Part shown: positions 8,254 through 14,548 of the stretch, in pieces
Layout: each line of letters opens with the position of its first letter
Numbering within the stretch: position 1 is the stretch's first letter
Assembly: GCA_934155265.1 (NCBI GenBank)
Contig: CAKPGU010000022.1
Coordinates: 1 to 21,924, forward strand
DNA length: 21,924 bases
Source of the DNA: an uncultured Clostridia bacterium
GTDB lineage: Bacteria; Bacillota; Clostridia; TANB77; CAG-508
Reading direction: 5' to 3'
Translations under genes and position numbers: made by a program
Notes under the pieces: generated by a model
Seen by the model: only the letters and a program-made list of their open reading frames with translations
What the model was told of the DNA's origin: nothing
Databases searched by the model: none

Positions 8254-8284
8254 AAAAGGACGATTTTTACATCGTCCTTTTATT
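8254..8284 (+). terminator. Terminator ending the mraZ-rsmH-ftsL block
   Basis: A perfect 11-bp stem AAAAGGACGAT (8254-8264) with ATCGTCCTTTT (8271-8281), 6-nt loop, 2 bp after the ftsL stop. The A-rich and T-rich ends make it usable on both strands, so it may also stop the convergent HD-GYP gene. Confidence 0.8.
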
Positions 8285-8302
8285 AGATTAAAAATTTAAT
8301 AT

Positions 8303-9238
8303 TTAAACCCTAAGCCTTTTTATGGTTTTTATTTCTTTATATAAACAATCTAACATATTTTTTCTTAGTTCATAGGCTTCTTTGACTTCTTGATATATTT
8401 TTTCAAAGTCTTTTTCAGATTCACCAGGCAATAATAATAAATCTATATATTCTTGATAATAAATGATATCTTTTTGTTTTTGTGAAGAATTTTTCTTTTT
8501 TATATAATTTTCAATTTTTTTCAATCTATCAAGTTCTTTGTCTAAATCTTTTACATAGTCAATAGTACAAATGATTTCATATTCAATATCATCAATAACA
8601 ACCTTAAGAAGTTTTTTTACTATTTTTTTGTTATTTTTTCCAGCTTTAGAATAGCCCGTCTTTTTTGAAGCATTAGGAGATGGTTTTGTATTATCAATAA
8701 TAATTTTCAATGAATCTGTAATACCAATATGAGATTTGTATTGCCTTTTGTTAACAAGAGCATCATATTCATCTGCAACTCTAATAATTTGAGCTTCATA
8801 AGGTATATCTTTTTTTACTAAACCTTGTGGATATCCTGTTCCGTCAAGTGCTTCATGATGGTAATAAGCACCTGCATAATAAGGCCTTAATTTAGAATCT
8901 TTTATACATAATCTATAACCAAGAGTTGTATGTTTTTGCATAATCTCGTATTCTTCTGGTGTTAAATTAGATGGTTTTTGAAGAATATTGCTTGGAATAA
9001 ATAGCTTTCCTATATCATGTAGATAAGCACAAATTGTGCAATATTCGGTAAATCCTTTTGAAAGGTGCAATTTTTTACATAAATTACAAGTAATAGTTGC
9101 AACATTTTCACAATGTTTTCTTGTATATACATCCAAGGAGTCTAATAAATTTAATTGATATCGTATAGCTTTGTCTAAATTATAAGATTTTAGGTATGTT
9201 TGATCATAAAAATCAAAAGTTTTTTTTATTTCTTTCAT
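8303..9238 (-). CDS. HD-GYP domain protein, probable cyclic-di-GMP phosphodiesterase
   Basis: A 311-residue cytoplasmic protein. The HD-GYP domain occupies about residues 25-180. It shows His42, the HD doublet with HDIGK (74-78), His103, and the diagnostic HHEALDGTGYP (127-137) followed by VADEYDAL (154-161). These are the metal- and substrate-binding signatures of enzymes that hydrolyse cyclic di-GMP. After the domain the protein departs from the usual ending: the expected last helix (HFDP-type) is missing, and residues 195-311 form a lysine-rich, coiled-coil-like tail. No sensor or receiver domain is present. AAGGAG precedes the ATG at 9238. It has its own promoter and is separated from the XRE gene by a terminator. 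Activity is likely but not proven by motifs alone. Confidence 0.88.
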   Translation of the reverse strand: MKEIKKTFDFYDQTYLKSYNLDKAIRYQLNLLDSLDVYTRKHCENVATITCNLCKKLHLSKGFTEYCTICAYLHDIGKLFIPSNILQKPSNLTPEEYEIMQKHTTLGYRLCIKDSKLRPYYAGAYYHHEALDGTGYPQGLVKKDIPYEAQIIRVADEYDALVNKRQYKSHIGITDSLKIIIDNTKPSPNASKKTGYSKAGKNNKKIVKKLLKVVIDDIEYEIICTIDYVKDLDKELDRLKKIENYIKKKNSSQKQKDIIYYQEYIDLLLLPGESEKDFEKIYQEVKEAYELRKNMLDCLYKEIKTIKRLRV

Positions 9239-9267
9239 TTGTATTCTCCTTAAAATAATTTATATAA

Positions 9268-9296
9268 ATAATAACATTAAAATTTTGAATTTGCAA
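9268..9296 (-). promoter_or_regulatory. Extended -10 promoter for the HD-GYP gene
   Basis: Minus strand TTGCAA (9296-9291), a 17-bp spacer and TATTAT (9273-9268) with TG one base upstream of the -10. The start codon is 29 bp downstream. Confidence 0.65.
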
Positions 9297-9358
9297 GTAG
9301 TTAGTGGGAACACAATTTAATATTAAATAGTTCTTTGGATTAATCAATATTAAAAAAG

Positions 9359-9382
9359 AGAAGTTGTTAAAGAACAACTTCT
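9359..9382 (-). terminator. Terminator of the XRE regulator gene
   Basis: A 10-bp stem (9359-9368 with 9373-9382), 4-nt loop. On the minus strand it is followed by CTTTTTTAAT, 10 bp after the XRE stop codon. Confidence 0.75.
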
Positions 9383-9391
9383 TCTTTCTCA

Positions 9392-9619
9392 TTATAAGGA
9401 TGTTACCCCTATAAATAGACAAATAAATTCAATGTTTAATGCTTTGGATATTGATAGTAAGAATGTAACTGTTGGTAAATATTTTCCTTTTTCTAGCTTT
9501 GATATTGCTGTTCTATCAATTCCAGCTTTTTCAGCTAATATTTTTTGGGTATATTTCATTTTTTTTCGATATTTTCTTACATTTTCTCCAATAACCTTAT
9601 TGATTTCTTCATTTGTCAT
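9392..9619 (-). CDS. Small XRE-family helix-turn-helix transcriptional regulator
   Basis: A 75-residue protein that is almost only a lambda-repressor-like HTH domain. IGENVRKYRKKMKYTQKILA, then AGIDRTAISKLEKGKYLP (residues 33-50), form helices 2 and 3, with a hydrophobic end (FLLSISKALNIEF). No sensor or oligomerisation domain is present. AAGGAGG lies 7 bases before the ATG at 9619. It is transcribed divergently from the sortase/TasA-like operon and shares its 300-bp control region, so it may regulate that operon, itself or both. This is inference from position; no operator is proven. A hairpin sits just upstream of its ribosome site. Confidence 0.88.
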   Translation of the reverse strand: MTNEEINKVIGENVRKYRKKMKYTQKILAEKAGIDRTAISKLEKGKYLPTVTFLLSISKALNIEFICLFIGVTSL

Positions 9620-9639
9620 ATAATAACCTCCTTGAATTA

Positions 9640-9661
9640 CTTGGAGGCATTACCCTCCAAG
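9640..9661 (-). promoter_or_regulatory. Leader hairpin next to the XRE ribosome binding site
   Basis: A perfect 8-bp inverted repeat (9640-9647 with 9654-9661, 6-nt loop) in the 5' leader of the XRE mRNA. On the minus strand its 3' arm begins CCTCC and could instead pair with the AAGGAGG ribosome site 11 nt downstream, giving two mutually exclusive folds. It could also be a protein operator. Confidence 0.5.
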
Positions 9662-9704
9662 ATTTAATAGTGTCTTTTTGGGTAACAAATATTAACTATA
9701 TTAA

Positions 9705-9733
9705 ATTATACTACAATTTACATAAAGTTGCAA
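9705..9733 (-). promoter_or_regulatory. Promoter for the XRE regulator gene
   Basis: Minus strand TTGCAA (9733-9728), a 17-bp spacer and TATAAT (9710-9705). The leader to the start codon would be about 80 nt, and includes the hairpin. Confidence 0.7.
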
Positions 9734-9767
9734 CATTTTTAATTAAGAAATAGATATATTTTTGAGA

Positions 9768-9784
9768 TGTCGTATTTTGTCGAA
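9768..9784 (+). promoter_or_regulatory. Tandem Spo0A-like boxes upstream of the sortase operon
   Basis: TGTCGAA at 9778-9784 is a perfect 0A box (consensus TGNCGAA). TGTCGTA at 9768-9774 matches 6 of 7, exactly 10 bp upstream, as in paired 0A boxes. The perfect box ends 9 bp before the TTGACA -35 element. Seven-base matches can arise by chance; the pairing and position raise the likelihood. Confidence 0.5.
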
Positions 9785-9793
9785 CGATTTTTC

Positions 9794-9822
9794 TTGACAA
9801 ATGAAAAAAGTGATGTTAACAT
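9794..9822 (+). promoter_or_regulatory. Promoter of the sortase/TasA-like operon
   Basis: A consensus TTGACA (9794-9799), a 17-bp spacer and TAACAT (9817-9822) with an extended TG one base upstream. The leader to the sortase start is about 90 nt and carries two perfect palindromes (9830-9841 and 9861-9878). Confidence 0.7.
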
Positions 9823-9919
9823 AGTTATAGAATTTAAATTCATAAAAATTAAATCAAGAAATTTTTTTCGAAAAAAATCAAAGCTAATAATTTAATAAAA
9901 GGCAGGTGATAGTAAATGC

Positions 9920-10519
9920 ATGTTTAAATTTACTAAAATGCGTATTCTTTATGTTTTTTGTTCGATATTTTTTATTTTAATTCAAATATTTATAAGTCAA
10001 TATAAAATAAAAACGGAAATAAATGAAAATATAATGATAGAACAACATCAAGTTGAGAATAAATTTAATCAAAATGAAGCTGAAAGTGTTGTAGAATCAA
10101 AAGATACTAAAGAACATATAGAAAAAAGTGTACTTTGGCAAATAGAAATTCCTGCAATTTCATTAGTAGCAAATATAGAAGAAGGAACAGATAAGGATGT
10201 ATTAAATCAATATGTGGGACATTTCATAACAACTCAAAAAGAAAATGGAAATATAGGACTTGCAGCACATAATAGAGGATATGAAGTAAATTATTTTCAG
10301 GATTTGAAATTATTAAAGAAAGGAGACGAAATCAAGTATAGACATAATGGATTTGAAAAGATATACGAAGTAGAAAAATGCCGAATAATAAAAGATACAG
10401 AGTGGGAATATTTAGAAAACACAGAGGATAATAGGTTGACATTAATAACATGTGTAGAAAATCAACCAGAATATAGAAGATGTATACAAGCAGTGGAAAA
10501 AGAGGAGGAGAAGTATTGA
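9920..10519 (+). CDS. Sortase (class D-like), cell-surface transpeptidase
   Basis: A 199-residue membrane-anchored cysteine transpeptidase that cleaves LPxTG-type sorting signals and joins the protein to the cell wall or to another pilin. One N-terminal membrane helix (residues about 8-26), a charged linker, then the sortase barrel from about 72 (WQIEIPAISL). The catalytic His117 lies in GLAAHNRGY, Cys178 in LTLITC, and the Arg at 186-187 in EYRRCIQ. The LAAHNRG and TLITC pattern and the N-terminal anchor fit class D (or class D-like housekeeping) sortases. The first in-frame ATG is at 9920; AGGTGA is 10 bases upstream, and an out-of-frame ATG at 9916 leads to an immediate stop. It is the first gene of the operon, overlapping the adhesin start; the likely substrate is that LPVTG protein. 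Confidence 0.92.
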   Translation: MFKFTKMRILYVFCSIFFILIQIFISQYKIKTEINENIMIEQHQVENKFNQNEAESVVESKDTKEHIEKSVLWQIEIPAISLVANIEEGTDKDVLNQYVGHFITTQKENGNIGLAAHNRGYEVNYFQDLKLLKKGDEIKYRHNGFEKIYEVEKCRIIKDTEWEYLENTEDNRLTLITCVENQPEYRRCIQAVEKEEEKY

Positions 10520-11790
10520 AAAAGATTGGAAAACTTATCTTAGTAGTGCTTGTGGTTGCAATATTAAATAGTGCAATATTAATTAATTCAGTACAAGCGG
10601 TAGAAAAAGGAGCACAAATCAGGATATATTCAAAAGGGTATTTTGACAGAATTATAAAAAAGGATCAAATATTAGTGAAAACAACACATGCAGTATATGA
10701 AGAAAATGGAAAAGAATATCCAGCATATTGTTTAAATAGAGAATTACCAGGTGTTGGAGAACTTGATTCGAATTATTATGATGTAACAGTTCAAGAAAAA
10801 TTAACAGATTTTGGATTATGGAGAGTTGTGATAAATGGATATCCATATAAGACATTAGAACAACTAGGTGTATCGAATGAACAAGAAGCCTATATAGCAA
10901 CAAAACAAGCAATATATTGTTATATATACAATACAAAATTAGAACAATACTCTGCTGTAAATGAGGCAGGGGTTAGGACAATAAATGCAATGAATATAAT
11001 TTTGAATAATGCAAGAAATTCAACTGAAAATTTCGATGAACCTAATATAGAAATAAAGCAAAGCCCCAAATGGGAAGTAGATAAAATTGATAATAAATAT
11101 GTTTCAAAAGAATATGAAATAATAAGTAATATCAGTATTTCAAAGTATATATTGAATTTAGAAAATCAACCAAATGGAACAAAAATTACTAATTTAGATA
11201 ATCAAGAAAAAAGAGAATTTAATTCAAATGAAAATTTTAAAATCTTAATACCAATAGAAAGCTTAGAAAAAGCAGGAGAGTTCAAGGTAAAAATTCAAAA
11301 AGAAATGGAAACAAAACCAGTGTTTTTTGGTAAAGCACCAAATGAAAATTTGCAAAATTATGCATTAACAGCATTTTCGTATGAAGATGTAGATACAGAG
11401 ATGACTCAGAATTATGAAAAAAATGACACAGAAATAATAATAGAAAAACAAGATGTTGATACAGAAGAAGTATTAAAAAAGGCAAAGTTTGAAATATTAG
11501 ATAATAATCAAAAAGTAATAAGAGTTGTAGAAACTAATGAAAATGGACAAATTATTTTAGAAAAGTTAATACCAGGAACATATTATATACGAGAAATAAA
11601 AGCACCAGAGGGATATGTTTTAGATATGGAGTTACATAAAATAGATATAAATTTAAATGAGAAAAAAACACTTAAAGTTTATAACAATAAAATTGTCATA
11701 ATAAATACAGAAGAAAAGGATGAACAACCTAAAATTGAAGAGGTAGTTCCTGTAGTTGAAATACCCAAATTGCCGGTTACAGGAATGTAA
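10516..11790 (+). CDS. Thioester-domain/Cna-B surface adhesin ending in LPVTGM
   Basis: A 424-residue secreted surface protein. Residues 1-29 are a signal peptide ending near VQA. A thioester domain follows, with Cys72 in AYCLNRE and Gln131 in TKQAIY, the pair that forms the internal Cys-Gln thioester used for covalent adhesion. A middle region is followed by a Cna-B/SpaA-type domain at about 307-392, with candidate isopeptide residues Lys311, Asn390 and Glu359 (in IREIKAPEGY). The sorting motif LPVTG (419-423) is followed by one Met and then stop: the usual hydrophobic helix and positive tail are absent. The start is TTG at 10516, inside the sortase stop (TTGA) and 5 bases after AGGAGGAG, so translation is coupled. 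An upstream ATG at 10480 would add 12 non-signal residues and is less likely. Confidence 0.88.
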   Translation: MKKIGKLILVVLVVAILNSAILINSVQAVEKGAQIRIYSKGYFDRIIKKDQILVKTTHAVYEENGKEYPAYCLNRELPGVGELDSNYYDVTVQEKLTDFGLWRVVINGYPYKTLEQLGVSNEQEAYIATKQAIYCYIYNTKLEQYSAVNEAGVRTINAMNIILNNARNSTENFDEPNIEIKQSPKWEVDKIDNKYVSKEYEIISNISISKYILNLENQPNGTKITNLDNQEKREFNSNENFKILIPIESLEKAGEFKVKIQKEMETKPVFFGKAPNENLQNYALTAFSYEDVDTEMTQNYEKNDTEIIIEKQDVDTEEVLKKAKFEILDNNQKVIRVVETNENGQIILEKLIPGTYYIREIKAPEGYVLDMELHKIDINLNEKKTLKVYNNKIVIINTEEKDEQPKIEEVVPVVEIPKLPVTGM

Positions 11791-11824
11791 TAAAAGTATA
11801 TATAAAGAAAGGAAGTAATAAAAT

Positions 11825-12421
11825 TTGGAAAAAGAAAGAAAATCAAGTAAAGAATATAGAGGAATATTTGGAGCATTATGTATAACATTAATTATGCTAT
11901 TATTAACAGGAGCAGGAGGATATACATATGCAAGATATATGTCACAAGAAAATGGAACAGGAAATGCTGATATTGCAAATTGGTCATTTAAAATAGCTAA
12001 GAATGGAGAAGAAATAAAAAATGTAACTTTAAGAAACACAGCCAATAAAGCTACATTGGTTAATGGAAAAATTGCACCAGGCACATCAGGTGAATTTTCA
12101 ATAACGCTGGATGCTACAGGTTCTGATGTAAGTGTAGACTATACATTAGAATTTTCAAGTGAAATGAATAAGCCAGCTAACATTGTATTTACATATGATG
12201 GAAAAAACTATAAATCGCTAGCTGAAATAGGAAGAATTAAAGGAAATATTGCAATTGGAAATGTAATGACTCAGACAATTCCAATAAAATGGACATGGGC
12301 ATATCAGACAGGAAGTACAGATGAAGCAAAAAATGCAAATGATATAAAAGATACAAATGATGGAACATCATTATTAGATTATTCATTTGGTATAGTTGCT
12401 ACTGGAGTTCAAGCAAAATAA
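11825..12421 (+). CDS. TasA/camelysin-like secreted protein (SipW-type signal)
   Basis: A 198-residue exported protein. A charged N-terminus, a membrane-spanning signal helix (residues about 14-34) and the motif TYARYMSQENGTGNADIANW resemble SipW-dependent signal regions of TasA/CalY fibre proteins. The body has the beta-rich TasA-like pattern: APGTSGEFSITLDATGSDVS (84-103), VDYTLEF, and the C-terminal WTWAY...DTNDGTS...GIVATGVQ. TasA relatives form amyloid-like or fibrous matrix; that role is inferred. No SipW-like signal peptidase is in the window. The start is TTG at 11825 after AAAGGAAGT. It lies 34 bp after the adhesin and 3 bp before the next gene, so all are probably one transcript. 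Confidence 0.75.
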   Translation: MEKERKSSKEYRGIFGALCITLIMLLLTGAGGYTYARYMSQENGTGNADIANWSFKIAKNGEEIKNVTLRNTANKATLVNGKIAPGTSGEFSITLDATGSDVSVDYTLEFSSEMNKPANIVFTYDGKNYKSLAEIGRIKGNIAIGNVMTQTIPIKWTWAYQTGSTDEAKNANDIKDTNDGTSLLDYSFGIVATGVQAK

Positions 12422-12424
12422 AGT

Positions 12425-12904
12425 ATGAAAAGGAAAGTTATAGTTATATTAATAATTGTTTCAATATCTTTTGTTAACATGTCTTATGCAAGATATATAA
12501 AAAATGAATGTTTAAATATTGTACAAGAAATAGCAAATCCTGTTTTAGAAGTAGAAGAAGGAAAAATTATAAAAATAGATAAAATCAATAATACGGGATT
12601 TTATGAATTTTCAATTAAAAACTTTAATTCAAAAAAAATAAGTGAAATAGATTCAGAATATACCATAGAAATTATTTCAGATATAAAAGATGTTGTAAAA
12701 TTTGAATTGTATAATGGAGAAAAACAAATACAATTACAAAATTTAAAAACAGAACCAATATTAATAAAAGGAAATAATAAAATAAAAGAAGACTATAAAT
12801 TAAAGATAATATATAATGATGTTAATAATATTAAATCTAATATAATATCAAATATACAAATCAAAATTCATTCAGAACAAGAAAAAAATAATAAGAATGT
12901 TTAA
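12425..12904 (+). CDS. Secreted protein related to the TasA-like neighbour
   Basis: A 159-residue protein with a signal-like helix (residues about 4-20) and then SYARYIKNECLNIVQEIANP, which repeats the layout of the previous protein (YARY, about 14 residues, then an IAN motif and a beta strand). The rest is predicted beta-rich (YEFSIKNF, YTIEIIS, YKLKIIY). It is shorter and lacks the WTW...DT...GVQ ending. No named family was recognised; it may be a divergent TasA-fold partner or minor subunit. The ATG at 12425 is 3 bp after the preceding stop without a clear ribosome site, suggesting coupled translation. Confidence 0.7.
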   Translation: MKRKVIVILIIVSISFVNMSYARYIKNECLNIVQEIANPVLEVEEGKIIKIDKINNTGFYEFSIKNFNSKKISEIDSEYTIEIISDIKDVVKFELYNGEKQIQLQNLKTEPILIKGNNKIKEDYKLKIIYNDVNNIKSNIISNIQIKIHSEQEKNNKNV

Positions 12905-12924
12905 TCAATAGGAGAAAAAATTTA

Positions 12925-13080
12925 ATGATAATAAGTAGACTCAAAAAAATTGTAGTTCAAATTATTTTAATTCTAATATTAATTCTTACTATAGTAATGA
13001 ATATGTATTCAATAAGTTATGCAAAATATGTATTTGACTATACAATAACTGCAGCAGAAATAAAAATAGAATATGAATAG
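12925..13080 (+). CDS. 51-residue mini-protein with signal helix and YAKY motif
   Basis: A short gene: AGGAG at 12910-12914, ATG at 12925, stop TAG at 13078-13080. The product has a basic start, a long hydrophobic helix (residues about 9-29), then ISYAKYVFDYTITAAEIKIE and stop. SYAKY aligns with SYARY and TYARY of the two genes before it, and the remaining 17 residues correspond to just the first strand after the signal. It lies 20 bp downstream of the 159-aa gene in the same operon. It may be a membrane peptide or a fibre-nucleating or donor-strand subunit; this is speculation. A remnant of a longer gene is possible but no downstream homology was seen. Confidence 0.6.
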   Translation: MIISRLKKIVVQIILILILILTIVMNMYSISYAKYVFDYTITAAEIKIEYE

Positions 13081-13157
13081 TAAAATTTAATAATATTGTA
13101 TAAAAACTCTTAAAGTGGAAAAAATTAGAATATAAAATTTCACAAAGGAGTGATATA

Positions 13158-13496
13158 ATGGAATCAAGCGATATGAAAAATATGGTAGTACTTAAAAATC
13201 TTCCATCAAATATGGTAGAAGAGGCTATAATTATTTTTAAAGAAAATCAAAGAGTAGGAGCGACAGAATTTATAGAAAAAGGAAGAAAGACTAATTCAGT
13301 AGAAATTCAAACAAAATCAAAAGAATGTATTTTGAAAGAAGCTGAAATGCTTGTGACGGATTATATCAATAAAATAGAAGATAAGAAGAAAGTCGAAAAG
13401 AGTGACAAAAGTATAATAAAATATAAAAGATTAAAATATTATAGTATGATTTCAACAATTCTTTTTGTTATCAGTCTTATAATAAATTTCATATAA
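13158..13496 (+). CDS. Small tail-anchored protein of unknown function
   Basis: A 112-residue protein. The N-terminal part reads as a compact mixed alpha/beta region (MVVLKNLPSNMVEEAIIIFK, residues 9-28), then a helix-rich basic segment. It ends in a single hydrophobic helix (about 93-112), so it is probably anchored by its C-terminus with the body in the cytoplasm. I do not recognise the family. AAGGAG lies 7 bases before the ATG. It is 77 bp after the mini-protein and is followed by a strong terminator, so it could close the surface operon or be a separate unit just before the spoIVF genes. Confidence 0.75.
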   Translation: MESSDMKNMVVLKNLPSNMVEEAIIIFKENQRVGATEFIEKGRKTNSVEIQTKSKECILKEAEMLVTDYINKIEDKKKVEKSDKSIIKYKRLKYYSMISTILFVISLIINFI

Positions 13497-13504
13497 TAAC
13501 ATAA

Positions 13505-13557
13505 AACACTTTATAAATGCATAGACATTAGTAAATGCAGTATATAAAGTGTTTTTT
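13505..13557 (+). terminator. Terminator after the tail-anchored protein gene
   Basis: Stem AACACTTTATA (13505-13515) with TATAAAGTGTT (13543-13553) and a 27-nt loop that can form a small inner TGCAT/ATGCA hairpin, followed by TTTT. It separates the upstream genes from spoIVFA. Confidence 0.7.
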
Positions 13558-13588
13558 GTAGTTTGTATTATAGAAGGGAGATAAAAGT

Positions 13589-14510
13589 ATGGAAAGAGCA
13601 ATGTCTGTTGAAGATAAAATAAGAAGAGCTGAAGAAATATATTATAAAAGAAAAGAACAAGAAATTCCAATGAGAGAAACAATAAGAAGAACACCAAAAG
13701 AAAAGAAAAATATTAAATTATTTAGAAAAATGATTAGACAAATTATAGTATGTTTGATTATATATGGAATTTTTTATTTAATAGTTAATAATAATTATAT
13801 ATTTTCAGCAGATTTCACAAATAAAGCAAAAGAAATATTATCACAAGATATAAATTTTGCAGAAGTATATTCAATGATATCAAATAAGGTGGTAGAAACA
13901 TATAACAAAATTGTAAGTAGTGAAAATTCAGACAATAAAGAAGAACAGCAAAGTGAAAATACAAATAATGAAGATTCAAATGATCAAAATAAAGAAACAC
14001 AAGTTGATACAACAAATAATGATGAAAATATAGGAGGTGCTGAAGAAATGTTAGCACCAATAGAAGAAAATGATGCAAAAGAGCTATCACAAATGGAACA
14101 AGATGCAAATTACATAAAAAGCACAATAAGTTTTATAAAACCGATTAATGGAAAAATAAGTTCAGCATTTGGGTGGAGAAATCCAACAACTGAAACAGTA
14201 CCCAAAAATCATACAGGAACAGATATAGCAGCAGAAACAGGAACAAAAATTATTTCAGCAACAGATGGAAATGTGACACTTTCGTCAACAACAGGAGATT
14301 ATGGAAAACATATAAAAGTTCAAATAAATGATGTTGTTATTGTATATGCACATTGTAGTAAATTATATGTAAATGAAGGTGACACAATTAAGCAAGGACA
14401 AGAAATCGCAGAAGTAGGTTCAACACGGAAATGCAACAGGCCCACATTTGCATTTTGAGGTTAGATATCAAGATAGATATGTAAACCCACAATTAATTTT
14501 AGAGTTGTAG
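13589..14510 (+). pseudogene. spoIVFA: SpoIVFA-like LytM/M23 protein, broken by a one-base frameshift
   Basis: As read, the frame stops at 14458 (289 aa, ending STRKCNRPTFAF). Dropping one base, most simply C14426, restores GSTGNATGPHLHFEV and runs to a stop at 14508-14510 (306 aa), the expected end of an M23/LytM domain. The intact product would have a cytoplasmic start, a membrane helix (about 52-66), a long Asn/Glu-rich linker and the LytM domain (about 180-306) with HTGTD (208-212), YAH (253-255) and HLH. The short form lacks the HLH. In Bacillus, SpoIVFA inhibits and anchors the SpoIVFB protease in the mother cell; the spoIVFB gene follows 38 bp downstream. All three M23 metal motifs would be present in the repaired frame. 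The defect may be real or a sequencing or assembly error. GGGAG precedes the ATG at 13589. Confidence 0.8.
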
Positions 14511-14548
14511 GAATAAGATTTATATTATATATGAATTAGGAGGAAGAT

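Noticed and set aside
8303..9619. HD-GYP and XRE genes as one operon
   Set aside because: A terminator (9359-9382) and a separate good promoter (9268-9296) lie between them.
10480..10515. ATG at 10480 as the start of the adhesin
   Set aside because: It has no good ribosome site and would put 12 residues before the signal peptide. TTG at 10516 has AGGAGGAG at ideal spacing and couples to the sortase stop.
9920..13157. A SipW-type signal peptidase inside the surface operon
   Set aside because: None of the frames shows signal peptidase I motifs. Processing of the SipW-type signals must rely on a peptidase outside the window, or the signals are uncleaved.
14427..14460. Programmed frameshift in the SpoIVFA-like gene
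   Set aside because: No slippery heptamer, no stimulatory hairpin and no internal ribosome-like site at a fitting distance were seen. A mutation or sequencing error is simpler.
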